DNA of 64,000 nt from contig DAOTKC010000001.1 of the NCBI GenBank assembly GCA_035449045.1, positions 1 through 64,000 of the forward strand. The letters are read 5' to 3'. Source of the stretch: DAOTKC01 sp035449045. Lineage in GTDB: Bacteria; Bacillota; Clostridia; Christensenellales; CAG-917. Under the pieces are notes generated by a model that saw only the letters and a program-made list of their open reading frames with translations, was not told the DNA's origin and did no database searches. The translations under genes and the position numbers were made by a program. Position 1 is the stretch's first letter, and the number at the start of each line of letters is the position of its first letter. Positions 7,743 through 15,508 of this stretch are shown in pieces.

Positions 7743-8498
7743 CTACCTCAAATACCATTTGACTTGATTCAAAAGCTTGGCCATGTTTTCCAGCATGGGA
7801 ATGAAGCCCCTGATTTGGAAACGGCCCTGCCCCAATCCGCTGAAGGTGTCGGTCTTGCCCTGCAGCACTTCGTGGGCGATTTGTATATCGAAGAATTCCA
7901 TGATGGCGTGGGGATTGTCGACAAGGCCCTGAGCCGCCGACATGACGCCGTTCTTTACCGTGATGTTCATGCCGATGACGCCGGTGATAAGACAGTTGAT
8001 GACGCCGTCGGGAATGCGCTTGGCCGTGATTTTGCCGACCACGTCGCTGTTGCCTATCTCGCACAGCGCGTAAAAGGCGGTGTATGCGGTGAGGATGGTG
8101 TTGATTTTGAGGAATTCGGGATCGTTAAAGAGCTCCTCGCTCGACGGCTTTAAGTAATAAGACAGCCGCTCGGCGAGCTTGGTGAAAGTTTTAAGAAGGA
8201 ACCCTACCTGAAAAACGTTGTAGAATATGGGAATGGTGTTCTCGCCGTCAATCAGCTTGTTAAAATGCTCGGCGGATACAAAATAGAGTTGAAGGCCCGC
8301 CTTGCCTTTGCCTCTGACAAATTTACATTCGCCGTTCGAGAATTCCAAAACCGCGCTGCCGACCGAGTTGACGTTGAAGCCCACTTTGAGGTTGACGCCG
8401 CGGATGAGGTTTTTGGATTCCTCGTCAAGCGAGCAAAGATCCTGTAAGTTCCTGAGCACGGCATACAGATTAATCTTTGCCTTTGTGACATTATCCAT
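7743..8498 (-). CDS. SCP2-like protein (first paralog), first gene of the operon
   Basis: This 251-residue soluble protein has two SCP2-like modules. The first (about residues 38-110) has AVLEFSNGECKFVRGKG and a helical segment. The second (about 165-245) has GMNITVKNGVMSAAQ, FFDIQIAHEVLQGKTDTFSG and GRFQIRGFIPMLENMAKLL. The last matches the typical end of SCP2 domains, where a helix binds the gate of the lipid tunnel. It leads a five-gene operon and has a strong promoter and SD (AAGGAGGATAAGAT). With its paralog at 3661-4491 it brackets the aminotransferase and transketolase genes. A carrier or scaffold for a hydrophobic intermediate is inferred; no ligand can be named. Confidence 0.6.
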   Translation of the reverse strand: MDNVTKAKINLYAVLRNLQDLCSLDEESKNLIRGVNLKVGFNVNSVGSAVLEFSNGECKFVRGKGKAGLQLYFVSAEHFNKLIDGENTIPIFYNVFQVGFLLKTFTKLAERLSYYLKPSSEELFNDPEFLKINTILTAYTAFYALCEIGNSDVVGKITAKRIPDGVINCLITGVIGMNITVKNGVMSAAQGLVDNPHAIMEFFDIQIAHEVLQGKTDTFSGLGQGRFQIRGFIPMLENMAKLLNQVKWYLR

Positions 8499-8534
8499 AT
8501 CTTATCCTCCTTAATAAAAATCATAGATAGTAGT

Positions 8535-8564
8535 ATTGTAGCATACCGCTCCGCAATAACGCAA
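8535..8564 (-). promoter_or_regulatory. Sigma-A-type promoter of the SCP2-like/aminotransferase/transketolase operon
   Basis: On the minus strand, TTGCGT (8559-8564), an 18-nt spacer and TACAAT (8535-8540) lie about 35 nt upstream of the first ATG at 8498. Confidence 0.65.
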
Positions 8565-8639
8565 GGCATTTTTATTTTTTATCGCGTGAAAACGGAAAAT
8601 TTAAGCGTTTTTTCGATTTTGTAAAAAAAACGATTTCTC

Positions 8640-8668
8640 TTGCAAAAATTAAAAAATAAAGGTATTAT
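8640..8668 (+). promoter_or_regulatory. Sigma-A-type promoter of the zinc-ribbon gene
   Basis: TTGCAA (8640-8645), a 17-nt spacer and TATTAT (8663-8668) lie upstream of the ATG at 8727, in an A/T-rich divergent region. Confidence 0.65.
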
Positions 8669-8726
8669 TATAAAAAGCCGAAATGCAATTCTTTGGCGCA
8701 AAACCGGCCAAAAAGGAAGGACGAAG

Positions 8727-8957
8727 ATGTTGGCGAGATGCCCCCGATGCAAACGCGATATTCTGCTGCCGAGCGGAATCACCAAAGGCAAGACTGTTTG
8801 CCCCACCTGCGCCGCGATTTTGAATATTTCCAAAGTCGAGGACGACGTCACGGTGTCCTGCCCCAACTGCAAAATTCAGTTCCAGCTTCCCAAAACCACC
8901 AAAGAAAGCGACCTCATCATGTGCCCCGCCTGCGCCAAACTTCTAAAAATAAAATGA
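8727..8957 (+). CDS. Small double zinc-ribbon protein
   Basis: This 76-residue protein has four CPxC knuckles (CPRC, CPTC, CPNC, CPAC) spaced about 18-25 residues apart, enough to form two zinc ribbons. The two halves are similar and look like an internal duplication of a CxxC-R/K-DILLP-CPxC unit. The start at 8727 is chosen because AGGAAGGACGAAG precedes it; an in-frame Met 29 codons earlier lies inside the promoter. No enzymatic domain is present. Such ribbons bind nucleic acid or protein. Function is unknown. Confidence 0.75.
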   Translation: MLARCPRCKRDILLPSGITKGKTVCPTCAAILNISKVEDDVTVSCPNCKIQFQLPKTTKESDLIMCPACAKLLKIK

Positions 8958-9046
8958 GGACGCTTTCGATAGCATAAATCAGCGATATTTTTTCATAAGC
9001 GCGGGATAATATATTCAAGCCAAATCCCGTCCGAGAGAGGAAAAAA

Positions 9047-9928
9047 ATGGAAAAGAAATATTCATATTATGTTATAACCGACGCGACCTCCGACTATCCC
9101 GAAACCTTTCGCCCCTCGGAAAGCGAATTTCATATCATTCCCATGACCTATTTTATGAACGGCGTGCTCTACGACGGCGTCAACACACCATTCCTTTCCA
9201 TCGACAAGTTCTACGAGGAAATGGACAAAGGCGGCAACCCCCAGACGGCGCTCATCACGCCGCAGCTTTTCCGCGACAACGTCGAGCCGGTGCTGAAAGC
9301 GGGGTTCGACGTATTGTATCTTTCATTTTCTTCCATGATGTCGGGCAGCTGCAAAAGCGCCCAAACGATGTCGGAGCAGCTTAGCGCGGAATATCCCGAG
9401 CGCAAAATTTTCATCGTCGACACGCTGTCCGCCACGCTGGGCGAGGGTCTGCTTGTCCGGCACGTCCTTTTGAAACGCGCGGCGGGCGCCGCCATCGAGG
9501 AAGCGCGCGACTACGCCGAATATCTTAAACAATATACCGTCCATCTCTTTATGCTAGACGACCTCTATCACTTATACCGCGGCGGCAGGATTTCGCGCGC
9601 CGCGCACCTCGTGGGAAACGCCATACAGTTAAAGCCCGTGCTCAAGGTGGGCAGCGACGGCGGGCTTCAAGTCACCAATAAGATGGTGGGCAAGCGGCTT
9701 GCACTCAGGGTCATGCTCGATAAGATGGAGGAGCGCATAAAAGGCTTCGACAACCCCTTTGCCTTAATCGGCTACGGCACGCCCAAGAGCGATGCTGAAT
9801 GGCTGGCCGAGCGCGTCACGGAGCGCTTCGGAATACCGGTCTTTATCGACCGCGTCGGCCCCATCGTGGGCTCGCACACCGGACCATCTATAATAGGCCT
9901 CTTTTTCCTCGGCTCACCGCGCGATTAG
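9047..9928 (+). CDS. DegV family fatty-acid-binding protein
   Basis: This 293-residue protein belongs to the DegV/FakB family, which binds a fatty acid and presents it to the kinase FakA. Family marks include VITDATSDYPE at the N-terminus, the loop ALITPQLFRDN, the ligand-gate segment LYLSFSSMMSGSCKSAQ, the RGGRISRAA motif near residue 183 and a terminal HTGPSIIGLFF. Length is typical (about 280-290). An SD GAGAGGAAAAAA precedes the ATG. No fakA-like kinase is in the window. A single-gene transcript is likely, since a terminator follows before spoIIR. Confidence 0.92.
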   Translation: MEKKYSYYVITDATSDYPETFRPSESEFHIIPMTYFMNGVLYDGVNTPFLSIDKFYEEMDKGGNPQTALITPQLFRDNVEPVLKAGFDVLYLSFSSMMSGSCKSAQTMSEQLSAEYPERKIFIVDTLSATLGEGLLVRHVLLKRAAGAAIEEARDYAEYLKQYTVHLFMLDDLYHLYRGGRISRAAHLVGNAIQLKPVLKVGSDGGLQVTNKMVGKRLALRVMLDKMEERIKGFDNPFALIGYGTPKSDAEWLAERVTERFGIPVFIDRVGPIVGSHTGPSIIGLFFLGSPRD

Positions 9929-9936
9929 TCGAAACA

Positions 9937-9992
9937 TTTAATTATTTTACCTAATGCTACACCGTTTGATTATTAGACCTTGCGCTACAACC
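9937..9992. repeat. Two adjacent imperfect 28-bp repeats
   Basis: Copies at 9937-9964 and 9965-9992 abut exactly and share 20 of 28 bases, including the cores ATTATT, ACCT and GCTACA. They lie in the 3' region after the DegV gene and before its terminator. No coding potential is seen. Confidence 0.45.
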
Positions 9993-10071
9993 CTTCGGAG
10001 CAATCCGACCTATTATAATTTTAAACTTAAAAAGCTTAAATCGGAAATCTGAATTTATCGGGATTATTGAA

Positions 10072-10096
10072 GGCCTACTATGTAGGTCTTTTTTTT
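10072..10096 (+). terminator. Rho-independent terminator after the DegV gene
   Basis: GGCCTAC (10072-10078) pairs with GTAGGTC (10082-10088) with one G-T pair, followed by eight T residues. Confidence 0.8.
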
Positions 10097-10158
10097 ATGG
10101 GGAAGGGGGTTTGAAGCGGGAGTATAATGTTAATAATTTGGCTGCAGGAATTTTTTTT

Positions 10159-10704
10159 ATGAAAAAAGCGGTTTTGATTATTGCGGTTTTGGTGATTTTG
10201 TCGGCGGCCGCCGCGCTCTCCGCTTGCGGCAGGGAAAGCGCGGAATTTGATTTTTCAGAGGCGATTAGAATACATATCCGCGCCAACGGCAACGGCGAAG
10301 AAGACCAAGCGGTGAAGCTTAAGGTGCGCAACGAGATAATAACGCTGCTGACGCCCGCTCTTTCGGAATGCGCCTCGCCCGCGCAAGCGGCGGCGGCGAT
10401 AGAAAATAAGCTTTTGGATATTGAAAACGTCGCCGTAAATACGCTGAGAAAAAACGGCTTTGACTACGGGGCGCGGGCGAGCTTAAAAAAGGAGGAATTT
10501 CCCGAGAGGCGCTATCTCGGGCTCACTTTCGAGGCGGGCGTCTACCGCGCGCTCATCGTGGAGCTCGGCGAGGCCAAGGGCGAAAACTGGTGGTGCGTCG
10601 CCTTTCCGCCGCTCTGCTTTGTCCCCGAAGGCGAGGGCGAAAAGATAACGCTTAAGTCCAAAATTTTAGAGATTATCGAAAAATATTTTAAATCGGATAA
10701 TTAG
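10159..10704 (+). CDS. spoIIR: Stage II sporulation protein R
   Basis: This 181-residue secreted protein is SpoIIR, the forespore signal that makes the mother-cell protease SpoIIGA process pro-sigma-E. Its hallmark is the C-terminal GENWWCVAFPPLCF, and RIHIRANGNGEEDQAVKLKV near the N-terminus fits the family's RxHVxANSDxxxDQxLKxxVR. The protein begins with MKKAVLIIAVLVIL and a possible lipobox LSAC, so it may be a lipoprotein. The start at 10159 is preferred because it begins a clean signal peptide and has CAGGAA upstream; a Met 16 codons earlier would break that. In spore formers it is read by sigma-F, but no convincing sigma-F box was found. It is direct evidence for endospore formation. 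Confidence 0.95.
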   Translation: MKKAVLIIAVLVILSAAAALSACGRESAEFDFSEAIRIHIRANGNGEEDQAVKLKVRNEIITLLTPALSECASPAQAAAAIENKLLDIENVAVNTLRKNGFDYGARASLKKEEFPERRYLGLTFEAGVYRALIVELGEAKGENWWCVAFPPLCFVPEGEGEKITLKSKILEIIEKYFKSDN

Positions 10705-10724
10705 ATTTTTGTTTTTTAATTTTG

Positions 10725-10756
10725 ACCGCGCTACATAAAAGCACGCGGTTTTCTTT
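10725..10756 (+). terminator. Rho-independent terminator after spoIIR
   Basis: ACCGCG (10725-10730) pairs with CGCGGT (10744-10749) across a 13-nt loop and is followed by TTTCTTTTT. Confidence 0.65.
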
Positions 10757-10821
10757 TTGCTTTTTTTGCCTTTTTACTCAAGTAAAAAACTTATCTCTAC
10801 ATAGTCAGGAGGAATTTTTCT

Positions 10822-11556
10822 ATGGAAAACAAAACACGCTGGCGGGCGTCGCGGCAGGCCAAAATTGCTTTGGTTCTGCTCGTTATTTTTGCCTTGACGC
10901 TCGTCTCTTTCGCCGTTGATTTCACCTCGGACGAGCCGGTAACAAGCGAAGCCGCCACCGTTTTGAAATTCGGCAGCACCGGCACGCAGGTCCGAACGCT
11001 TCAGACCAAGCTCAAAAACTGGGGTTATTATACCGGCACCGTGGACGGCGTCTTCGGCTCGCAAACGCAGGCGGCCGTCCGCTATTTTCAGCGCGTCAAC
11101 CGCCTTACCGTTGACGGCGTAGTCGGCCCCAAGACGGCGGCCGCGCTCGGCATGTCTCTCGGCTCGTCGGGCTCGTCCTCGCAGGGTGGAGCGGGCGGTT
11201 ACAGCTCGGCCGACGTCAATCTGCTTGCGCGGTGCGTCTATGCCGAGGCGCGCGGCGAGCCCTATCTCGGGCAGGTCGCCGTTGCCGCCGTCGTATTAAA
11301 CCGCGTCCGCGACGGCCGCTTCCCCAACACGATAGCGGGCGTTATCTATCAGCCCTACGCATTCACCTCGGTCAACGACGGCCAAATCAATATGGCGCCC
11401 AACGCCACCGCAATCAAGGCGGCAAAGGACGCCATGAACGGCTGGGATCCCACCAACGGATGCTTATATTTTTACAACCCCGCCAAGTCCACCAGCAAGT
11501 GGATTCTTTCGCGGCCGGTCCACCTCGTCATAGGCACACACGCCTTCTGCACGTAA
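10822..11556 (+). CDS. sleB: Spore cortex-lytic enzyme SleB
   Basis: This 244-residue protein is a germination-specific cortex hydrolase, a lytic transglycosylase acting on muramic-lactam-containing peptidoglycan. It has a signal anchor at about residues 13-32, a PG_binding_1 domain at 45-110, a Ser/Gly linker and a Hydrolase_2 catalytic domain from about 130 to 244. The catalytic glutamate is E142 in YAEARGEPY. The segment FYNPAKSTSKW and the ending IGTHAFCT match SleB proteins. The SD CAGGAGGA lies before the ATG. ypeB follows 75 nt downstream, the classical sleB-ypeB operon, normally made in the forespore under sigma-G. Confidence 0.96.
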   Translation: MENKTRWRASRQAKIALVLLVIFALTLVSFAVDFTSDEPVTSEAATVLKFGSTGTQVRTLQTKLKNWGYYTGTVDGVFGSQTQAAVRYFQRVNRLTVDGVVGPKTAAALGMSLGSSGSSSQGGAGGYSSADVNLLARCVYAEARGEPYLGQVAVAAVVLNRVRDGRFPNTIAGVIYQPYAFTSVNDGQINMAPNATAIKAAKDAMNGWDPTNGCLYFYNPAKSTSKWILSRPVHLVIGTHAFCT

Positions 11557-11631
11557 AAGGCGAATTTTTTAGCTTAACAACAAAAAATCACAAAATCATT
11601 AATAATAAACTCTTAATAAAGGATTGATTTT

Positions 11632-12966
11632 ATGGAGAAACAAACAGAAAAGAAACGGGCAGTGATGATTACTACCATAGTCATACTGGCGCTGGCGGTG
11701 GCCGGTCTTTCCATCGCGCTTTCGATGTCGATGCCGAGAACGGAGGCCGAAGCCTACAAAAATATGCTGGAGGCAAGCTACCAGAAGTCCTACTACGATT
11801 TGGTGGCAGCCACCAACGAGATCGAGGTAAAGCTTAAAAAGCTGGACGTCGCCAACACCTCGGAAATGCAGGAGAGCATACTCTACGAAATTTGGAAGAG
11901 CGCCGAGGTCGCCGAAATGAGCATTGCAAACTTAAGCTCGCTGACCGAAACGGCGGCCGACACCGCTAAATTTATCAATCAGACGGGCGACTACGCTTAT
12001 TTTCTTTCCCTTCAAATCGGCGAGGGCGAAATGCTGAACGAAACGCAGAAGAACACGCTTAAAAAAATGTCGGAGATGTTTTCTAAGCTCAGGACGGAGC
12101 TCGCAAAAATTCAGGTCAGCCTGTCGGAGGGCTCGCTGTTTTTGAACGAGGACAAAATCGACATCGCGGGCGACGTCTTCAAGGGGCTTTCCTCCGAAAG
12201 CGTGGAATATCCCCAGATGATTTACGACGGGCCTTTCAGCGACGCCATGCAGAATAAAGAGCCCAAAGGGCTTTCGGGCGAGGAAATAACCATGGAGCAG
12301 GGGCGCGACAAGCTTGCCGAGCTCTTCGACGGCCGCGAGGTCTCCGACGTCGTGTTTGCGGGCGAGTGGAGCGGCAAACTCGTCACGCTCAACTACAATC
12401 TTAAAGTCGACGGCGCCAACGCCACGGCGCAACTCGCCAAAAAGGGTGGTATGCCCATCCTTCTCACCGTCTTCAAGGACAACGGCGACCGCGCGCTCTC
12501 CGACGAGGACTGCATCGACCGCGCCCTTGACTACGCTCAAGCTAACGGATTTGAAAACCTCGAGGCCGTTTGGATTTCCGACTATTCGGGGCTGGTTTTC
12601 GTCAATCTCGCGCCCAAAGAGGATGGTGTCATTCTCTATCCCGACTTAATCAAGGTAAAAATTTCGGGCGACACCGGCGAAGTTTTGGGCTTCGACGCCA
12701 AGAGCTACGCCTTCAACCACACCGAGCGCGAAATAGGCTTGCCCCTTCTTTCCGAAGCGCAGGCAAAGGCTAATATAAGCTCCGTTCTCACCGCCGGCGA
12801 CGGCAGGCTCGCCGTTATTCCCTTGGACAACGGCTCGGAACGCCTGACTTACGAGTTTTCCGCTTCCTACGAAGGCAGCTATCTCGTCTATATCGACGCC
12901 AACACCGGAAAAGAGGTCAACATCCTCTTTGTAATCGACAGCGACGAAGGGAAACTCTTGTTGTAA
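11632..12966 (+). CDS. ypeB: Germination protein YpeB
   Basis: This 444-residue protein has one N-terminal membrane anchor (about residues 12-34), a long helical region at about 40-190 and C-terminal PepSY-like repeats. It matches YpeB, which stabilises and localises SleB in the dormant spore; each protein needs the other. The segment RTEAEAYKNMLEASYQKSYY after the anchor fits the family. Length is close to the usual 440-450. It follows sleB on the same strand and ends before a strong bidirectional terminator. Confidence 0.93.
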   Translation: MEKQTEKKRAVMITTIVILALAVAGLSIALSMSMPRTEAEAYKNMLEASYQKSYYDLVAATNEIEVKLKKLDVANTSEMQESILYEIWKSAEVAEMSIANLSSLTETAADTAKFINQTGDYAYFLSLQIGEGEMLNETQKNTLKKMSEMFSKLRTELAKIQVSLSEGSLFLNEDKIDIAGDVFKGLSSESVEYPQMIYDGPFSDAMQNKEPKGLSGEEITMEQGRDKLAELFDGREVSDVVFAGEWSGKLVTLNYNLKVDGANATAQLAKKGGMPILLTVFKDNGDRALSDEDCIDRALDYAQANGFENLEAVWISDYSGLVFVNLAPKEDGVILYPDLIKVKISGDTGEVLGFDAKSYAFNHTEREIGLPLLSEAQAKANISSVLTAGDGRLAVIPLDNGSERLTYEFSASYEGSYLVYIDANTGKEVNILFVIDSDEGKLLL

Positions 12967-13021
12967 TCCCAAAACGAACTGCGGATTGTATTTTGATTAT
13001 CCGCATTAATTATTAAGGAAT

Positions 13022-13054
13022 AAAAAAATCCGCGAATGCTCGCGGATTTTTTTT
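13022..13054. terminator. Bidirectional terminator between ypeB and the PrsA-like gene
   Basis: TCCGCGA and TCGCGGA arms with a 4-nt loop are flanked by seven A's on the left and eight T's on the right, so the hairpin serves both convergent transcripts. Confidence 0.85.
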
Positions 13055-13069
13055 ATCGTTTAAGGCCTT

Positions 13070-15256
13070 TTAGCCTTCGTTTATTTCCTTCATCAGCTTA
13101 GCCCACAGTTTGGTGTCTTTGGATATGGCGGAATCGCGGTTGGATTTGACGAATTGGCTGGTTTGAAGATTGTAGTAATCGTTCTCGCGGGTGGTTTTGA
13201 GGGAGTCGTAGATAATCTCGCGGATAGTCTTGGATTCCTCGGTGTTTGCGCCGTAGCTTACGACGTAGTCGAGCGGCAGAATCTGTTGCTCTTTGAGCTC
13301 TTGGGCGGAGAGACCCTCGTAGCCGTCGGCGGAGGTTACCGCGTCGATTTTGGCGGTGTCGTAGGGCACGTTGGTGGTCAGCAGCATAAAGATTCCGGCA
13401 TAGCCCGAGGTAAAGCTGTAGGTTATGATTTCGAATTCGCCGGTATCGTCATTGACGTAGCTGCCCGGGCCCTGTTTGGCGAGCGCCCTGCCCTGCTCGG
13501 TGAAGTCCTCGAGGAAGTTGGATGTCGTGCCCTCGGGCGTGATGAGGTAGCCGAGCGCGTTGTAGCTGTCGGAGCCGGCAAAGGAGCCGGTGTCGTCGCA
13601 GACGAGATAAGTCCAGCTTATCGAAAGCTCCTGAAGCTTCAAGACCTTTTCAAACTCGGAGAGCGAGTCGTCGGAGTTAACGGCGTCGAAGCTATTTTTA
13701 ATTTGCGTCACAATACCGGTCTTGGCGGGTTCGTCGCCCGAAGCGGCTTTGTCGTAGGCGGGCCACTTCAGCTCGAGATAGGGCTTGGCCGCGCAGCCGC
13801 CGCAGTTATAGACAATTTCATCGGTTTCGGCGTCGTAGGTGATGAGGTTGTTGTAGTCGGTGGCGTCGAGTTCGCCGCACACCGAGCAGACGCTGCCCTC
13901 GATGACGTGTTCGTCTTCTTTCTCGTAGGCCTCCGTCGTAAAGTCGGGGTTGGAGATATAAATCATTTTTTCGCGCGCTATCGCCAGTGCGTATGCCTTG
14001 ATTTGCTCCTCGCCGACGGTGCCGTTTTTATAGATTCGGTTGAGCTCGGCGTATTCTTCGTCGGTGAACTTCAAAAGCATGTTCCTGACAAAGGCGTAGG
14101 GCTCGGTGCTGTTGTGGTAAATCGTTTTATCGAGCTTGCTCTGGAGCGCGGTATCGTATGCCGAGGCGCTGAGCTTGAACGATTCCTTGTTTTCGGCGAT
14201 GATGCGGTTGTATTCGGCCAAGACGTCGGCGTCGGTGGGCGCGGGCATCTCGCTCTTTATGATTTTCTCCAGCCGCGCGATGACGACGGTCTTGAGCTGA
14301 GCGCGGAAGAAATATTCATAGCCTTTATAGCCCGACTTGAGGTTTTTCAAAAGCTGGTCCATCGCCTTGGTGAAGTAGGCGTCGGAGGTCAGTTTTTCGT
14401 TGACGTAGGCGGGATTTTTGGCGCCGTTCAAAATGAGCTTGGGCGAGAGCGCGACGGTATCGTCGTCGGCATTGTAATCCTTGTCCTCGTCCTCATCTTT
14501 CTTTTCAACTTCGGCGCGCACGGGACGCGGTTCGGGAAGATCGGGACCCCAAACCGCGGTCAGCTCGATGTCGGCGTTCCTGACCAAAAAGCTGTCGCCC
14601 GCCTTATAAGTGGTTTCGCCGTCCGACCAGCCCTTGAATTTCTTGCCCTCGAGCTCAAAGGTGTTTTGGGGCAGGCTTATCGAGGAGCCCGACTCGGCCT
14701 CAATTTTATCGGGGGCTTTGCCCTTGGCCTCTTCCGAGCCCGAAACGAAGGTTATCTTGTGCTTTTGGCCGTCGTAGTTGATGCCGCTGCCCTTGTTGGC
14801 TTCTTCCTCTTCCTTCAAGCTCTTGATTATGCTCTCGAGAGCGGATTCCATCTCTTTGTTGGTCTCTCTGATTGCCTTGTCAATCTCCGCCTTGGTCAAA
14901 AGCTGTTCGTAGTCATAGTCCTGGGGCGAGCCCGAAAGGCCTTTGGCCTCGACTATCCTTTCCTTAGCGTAAAGGACTAAAAGCTCGCGGTTGGCAAGCT
15001 GGTTTAATAAAAGCTCAAGCGTCTGCTCGATGGTGTAGCTGTAATAGTTGACGTAATAATATCCGTAAGAAGTGTAGCTTTCGAGAAGCTGGCCGTAAGT
15101 TACGGTTGAGGAGTCGCCCTTATAGCTGACGGTGGCGAGTATCTGCTGCTGCACCCTTTCGTCGTTCTTTTTAATGATGTTTTCGCAGCCCGAAAACACA
15201 AATGCCGAAAGCACAACCGACAAAATCAGGATGAAAATCACAAGCTTCTTTTTCAT
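13070..15256 (-). CDS. PrsA/SurA-like lipoprotein with an inserted InlB-type repeat
   Basis: This protein has about 728 residues. The start at 15256 is chosen because AGGAG precedes it and a lipoprotein signal follows at once (lipobox FSGC). The N-terminal helical region containing TYGQLLESYTSYGYYYVNYY resembles SurA/PrsA foldase N-domains. Residues about 165-240 form one Listeria-Bacteroides (InlB B/Flg_new) beta-grasp repeat with FKGWSDGETTYKAGD and ELTAVW. The remainder is helical and carries a CSVCGE...YNCGGC four-cysteine cluster. No clear parvulin core is seen. Foldase lipoproteins commonly sit next to mfd in Clostridia, which supports a folding role for secreted proteins. It has its own promoter. 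Confidence 0.65.
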   Translation of the reverse strand: MKKKLVIFILILSVVLSAFVFSGCENIIKKNDERVQQQILATVSYKGDSSTVTYGQLLESYTSYGYYYVNYYSYTIEQTLELLLNQLANRELLVLYAKERIVEAKGLSGSPQDYDYEQLLTKAEIDKAIRETNKEMESALESIIKSLKEEEEANKGSGINYDGQKHKITFVSGSEEAKGKAPDKIEAESGSSISLPQNTFELEGKKFKGWSDGETTYKAGDSFLVRNADIELTAVWGPDLPEPRPVRAEVEKKDEDEDKDYNADDDTVALSPKLILNGAKNPAYVNEKLTSDAYFTKAMDQLLKNLKSGYKGYEYFFRAQLKTVVIARLEKIIKSEMPAPTDADVLAEYNRIIAENKESFKLSASAYDTALQSKLDKTIYHNSTEPYAFVRNMLLKFTDEEYAELNRIYKNGTVGEEQIKAYALAIAREKMIYISNPDFTTEAYEKEDEHVIEGSVCSVCGELDATDYNNLITYDAETDEIVYNCGGCAAKPYLELKWPAYDKAASGDEPAKTGIVTQIKNSFDAVNSDDSLSEFEKVLKLQELSISWTYLVCDDTGSFAGSDSYNALGYLITPEGTTSNFLEDFTEQGRALAKQGPGSYVNDDTGEFEIITYSFTSGYAGIFMLLTTNVPYDTAKIDAVTSADGYEGLSAQELKEQQILPLDYVVSYGANTEESKTIREIIYDSLKTTRENDYYNLQTSQFVKSNRDSAISKDTKLWAKLMKEINEG

Positions 15257-15318
15257 TAGGCTCCTAAGCTCAAGCGTGGCGCGCACGCTAACGATTAGTT
15301 TTGGGGTTTTTCCTTAGA

Positions 15319-15347
15319 ATTATATATGATAAACACGATTATAGCAA
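15319..15347 (-). promoter_or_regulatory. Promoter of the PrsA/SurA-like lipoprotein gene
   Basis: On the minus strand TTGCTA (15342-15347), a 17-nt spacer and TATAAT (15319-15324) lie about 60 nt upstream of the ATG at 15256. Confidence 0.6.
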
Positions 15348-15508
15348 ATAAAATTTGGTTGTTTGGCGGAATTAATCTATGAGCGTGTCGGTATTTAAAC
15401 GCCGTTCTCCAAGCGGAAAAGAATTCCATATCACACTCCGAGTTTAATATTAACCTCTTTTTACCTTTTCATAATTGCCAAAAAACAAAAATGTTTGGGC
15501 TTTGTAGT

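Noticed and set aside
13154..14980. 608-codon open frame on the plus strand
   Set aside because: Antisense to the PrsA-like lipoprotein gene, which has a signal peptide, SD and promoter. The plus frame is Gly/Val-rich without domain features.
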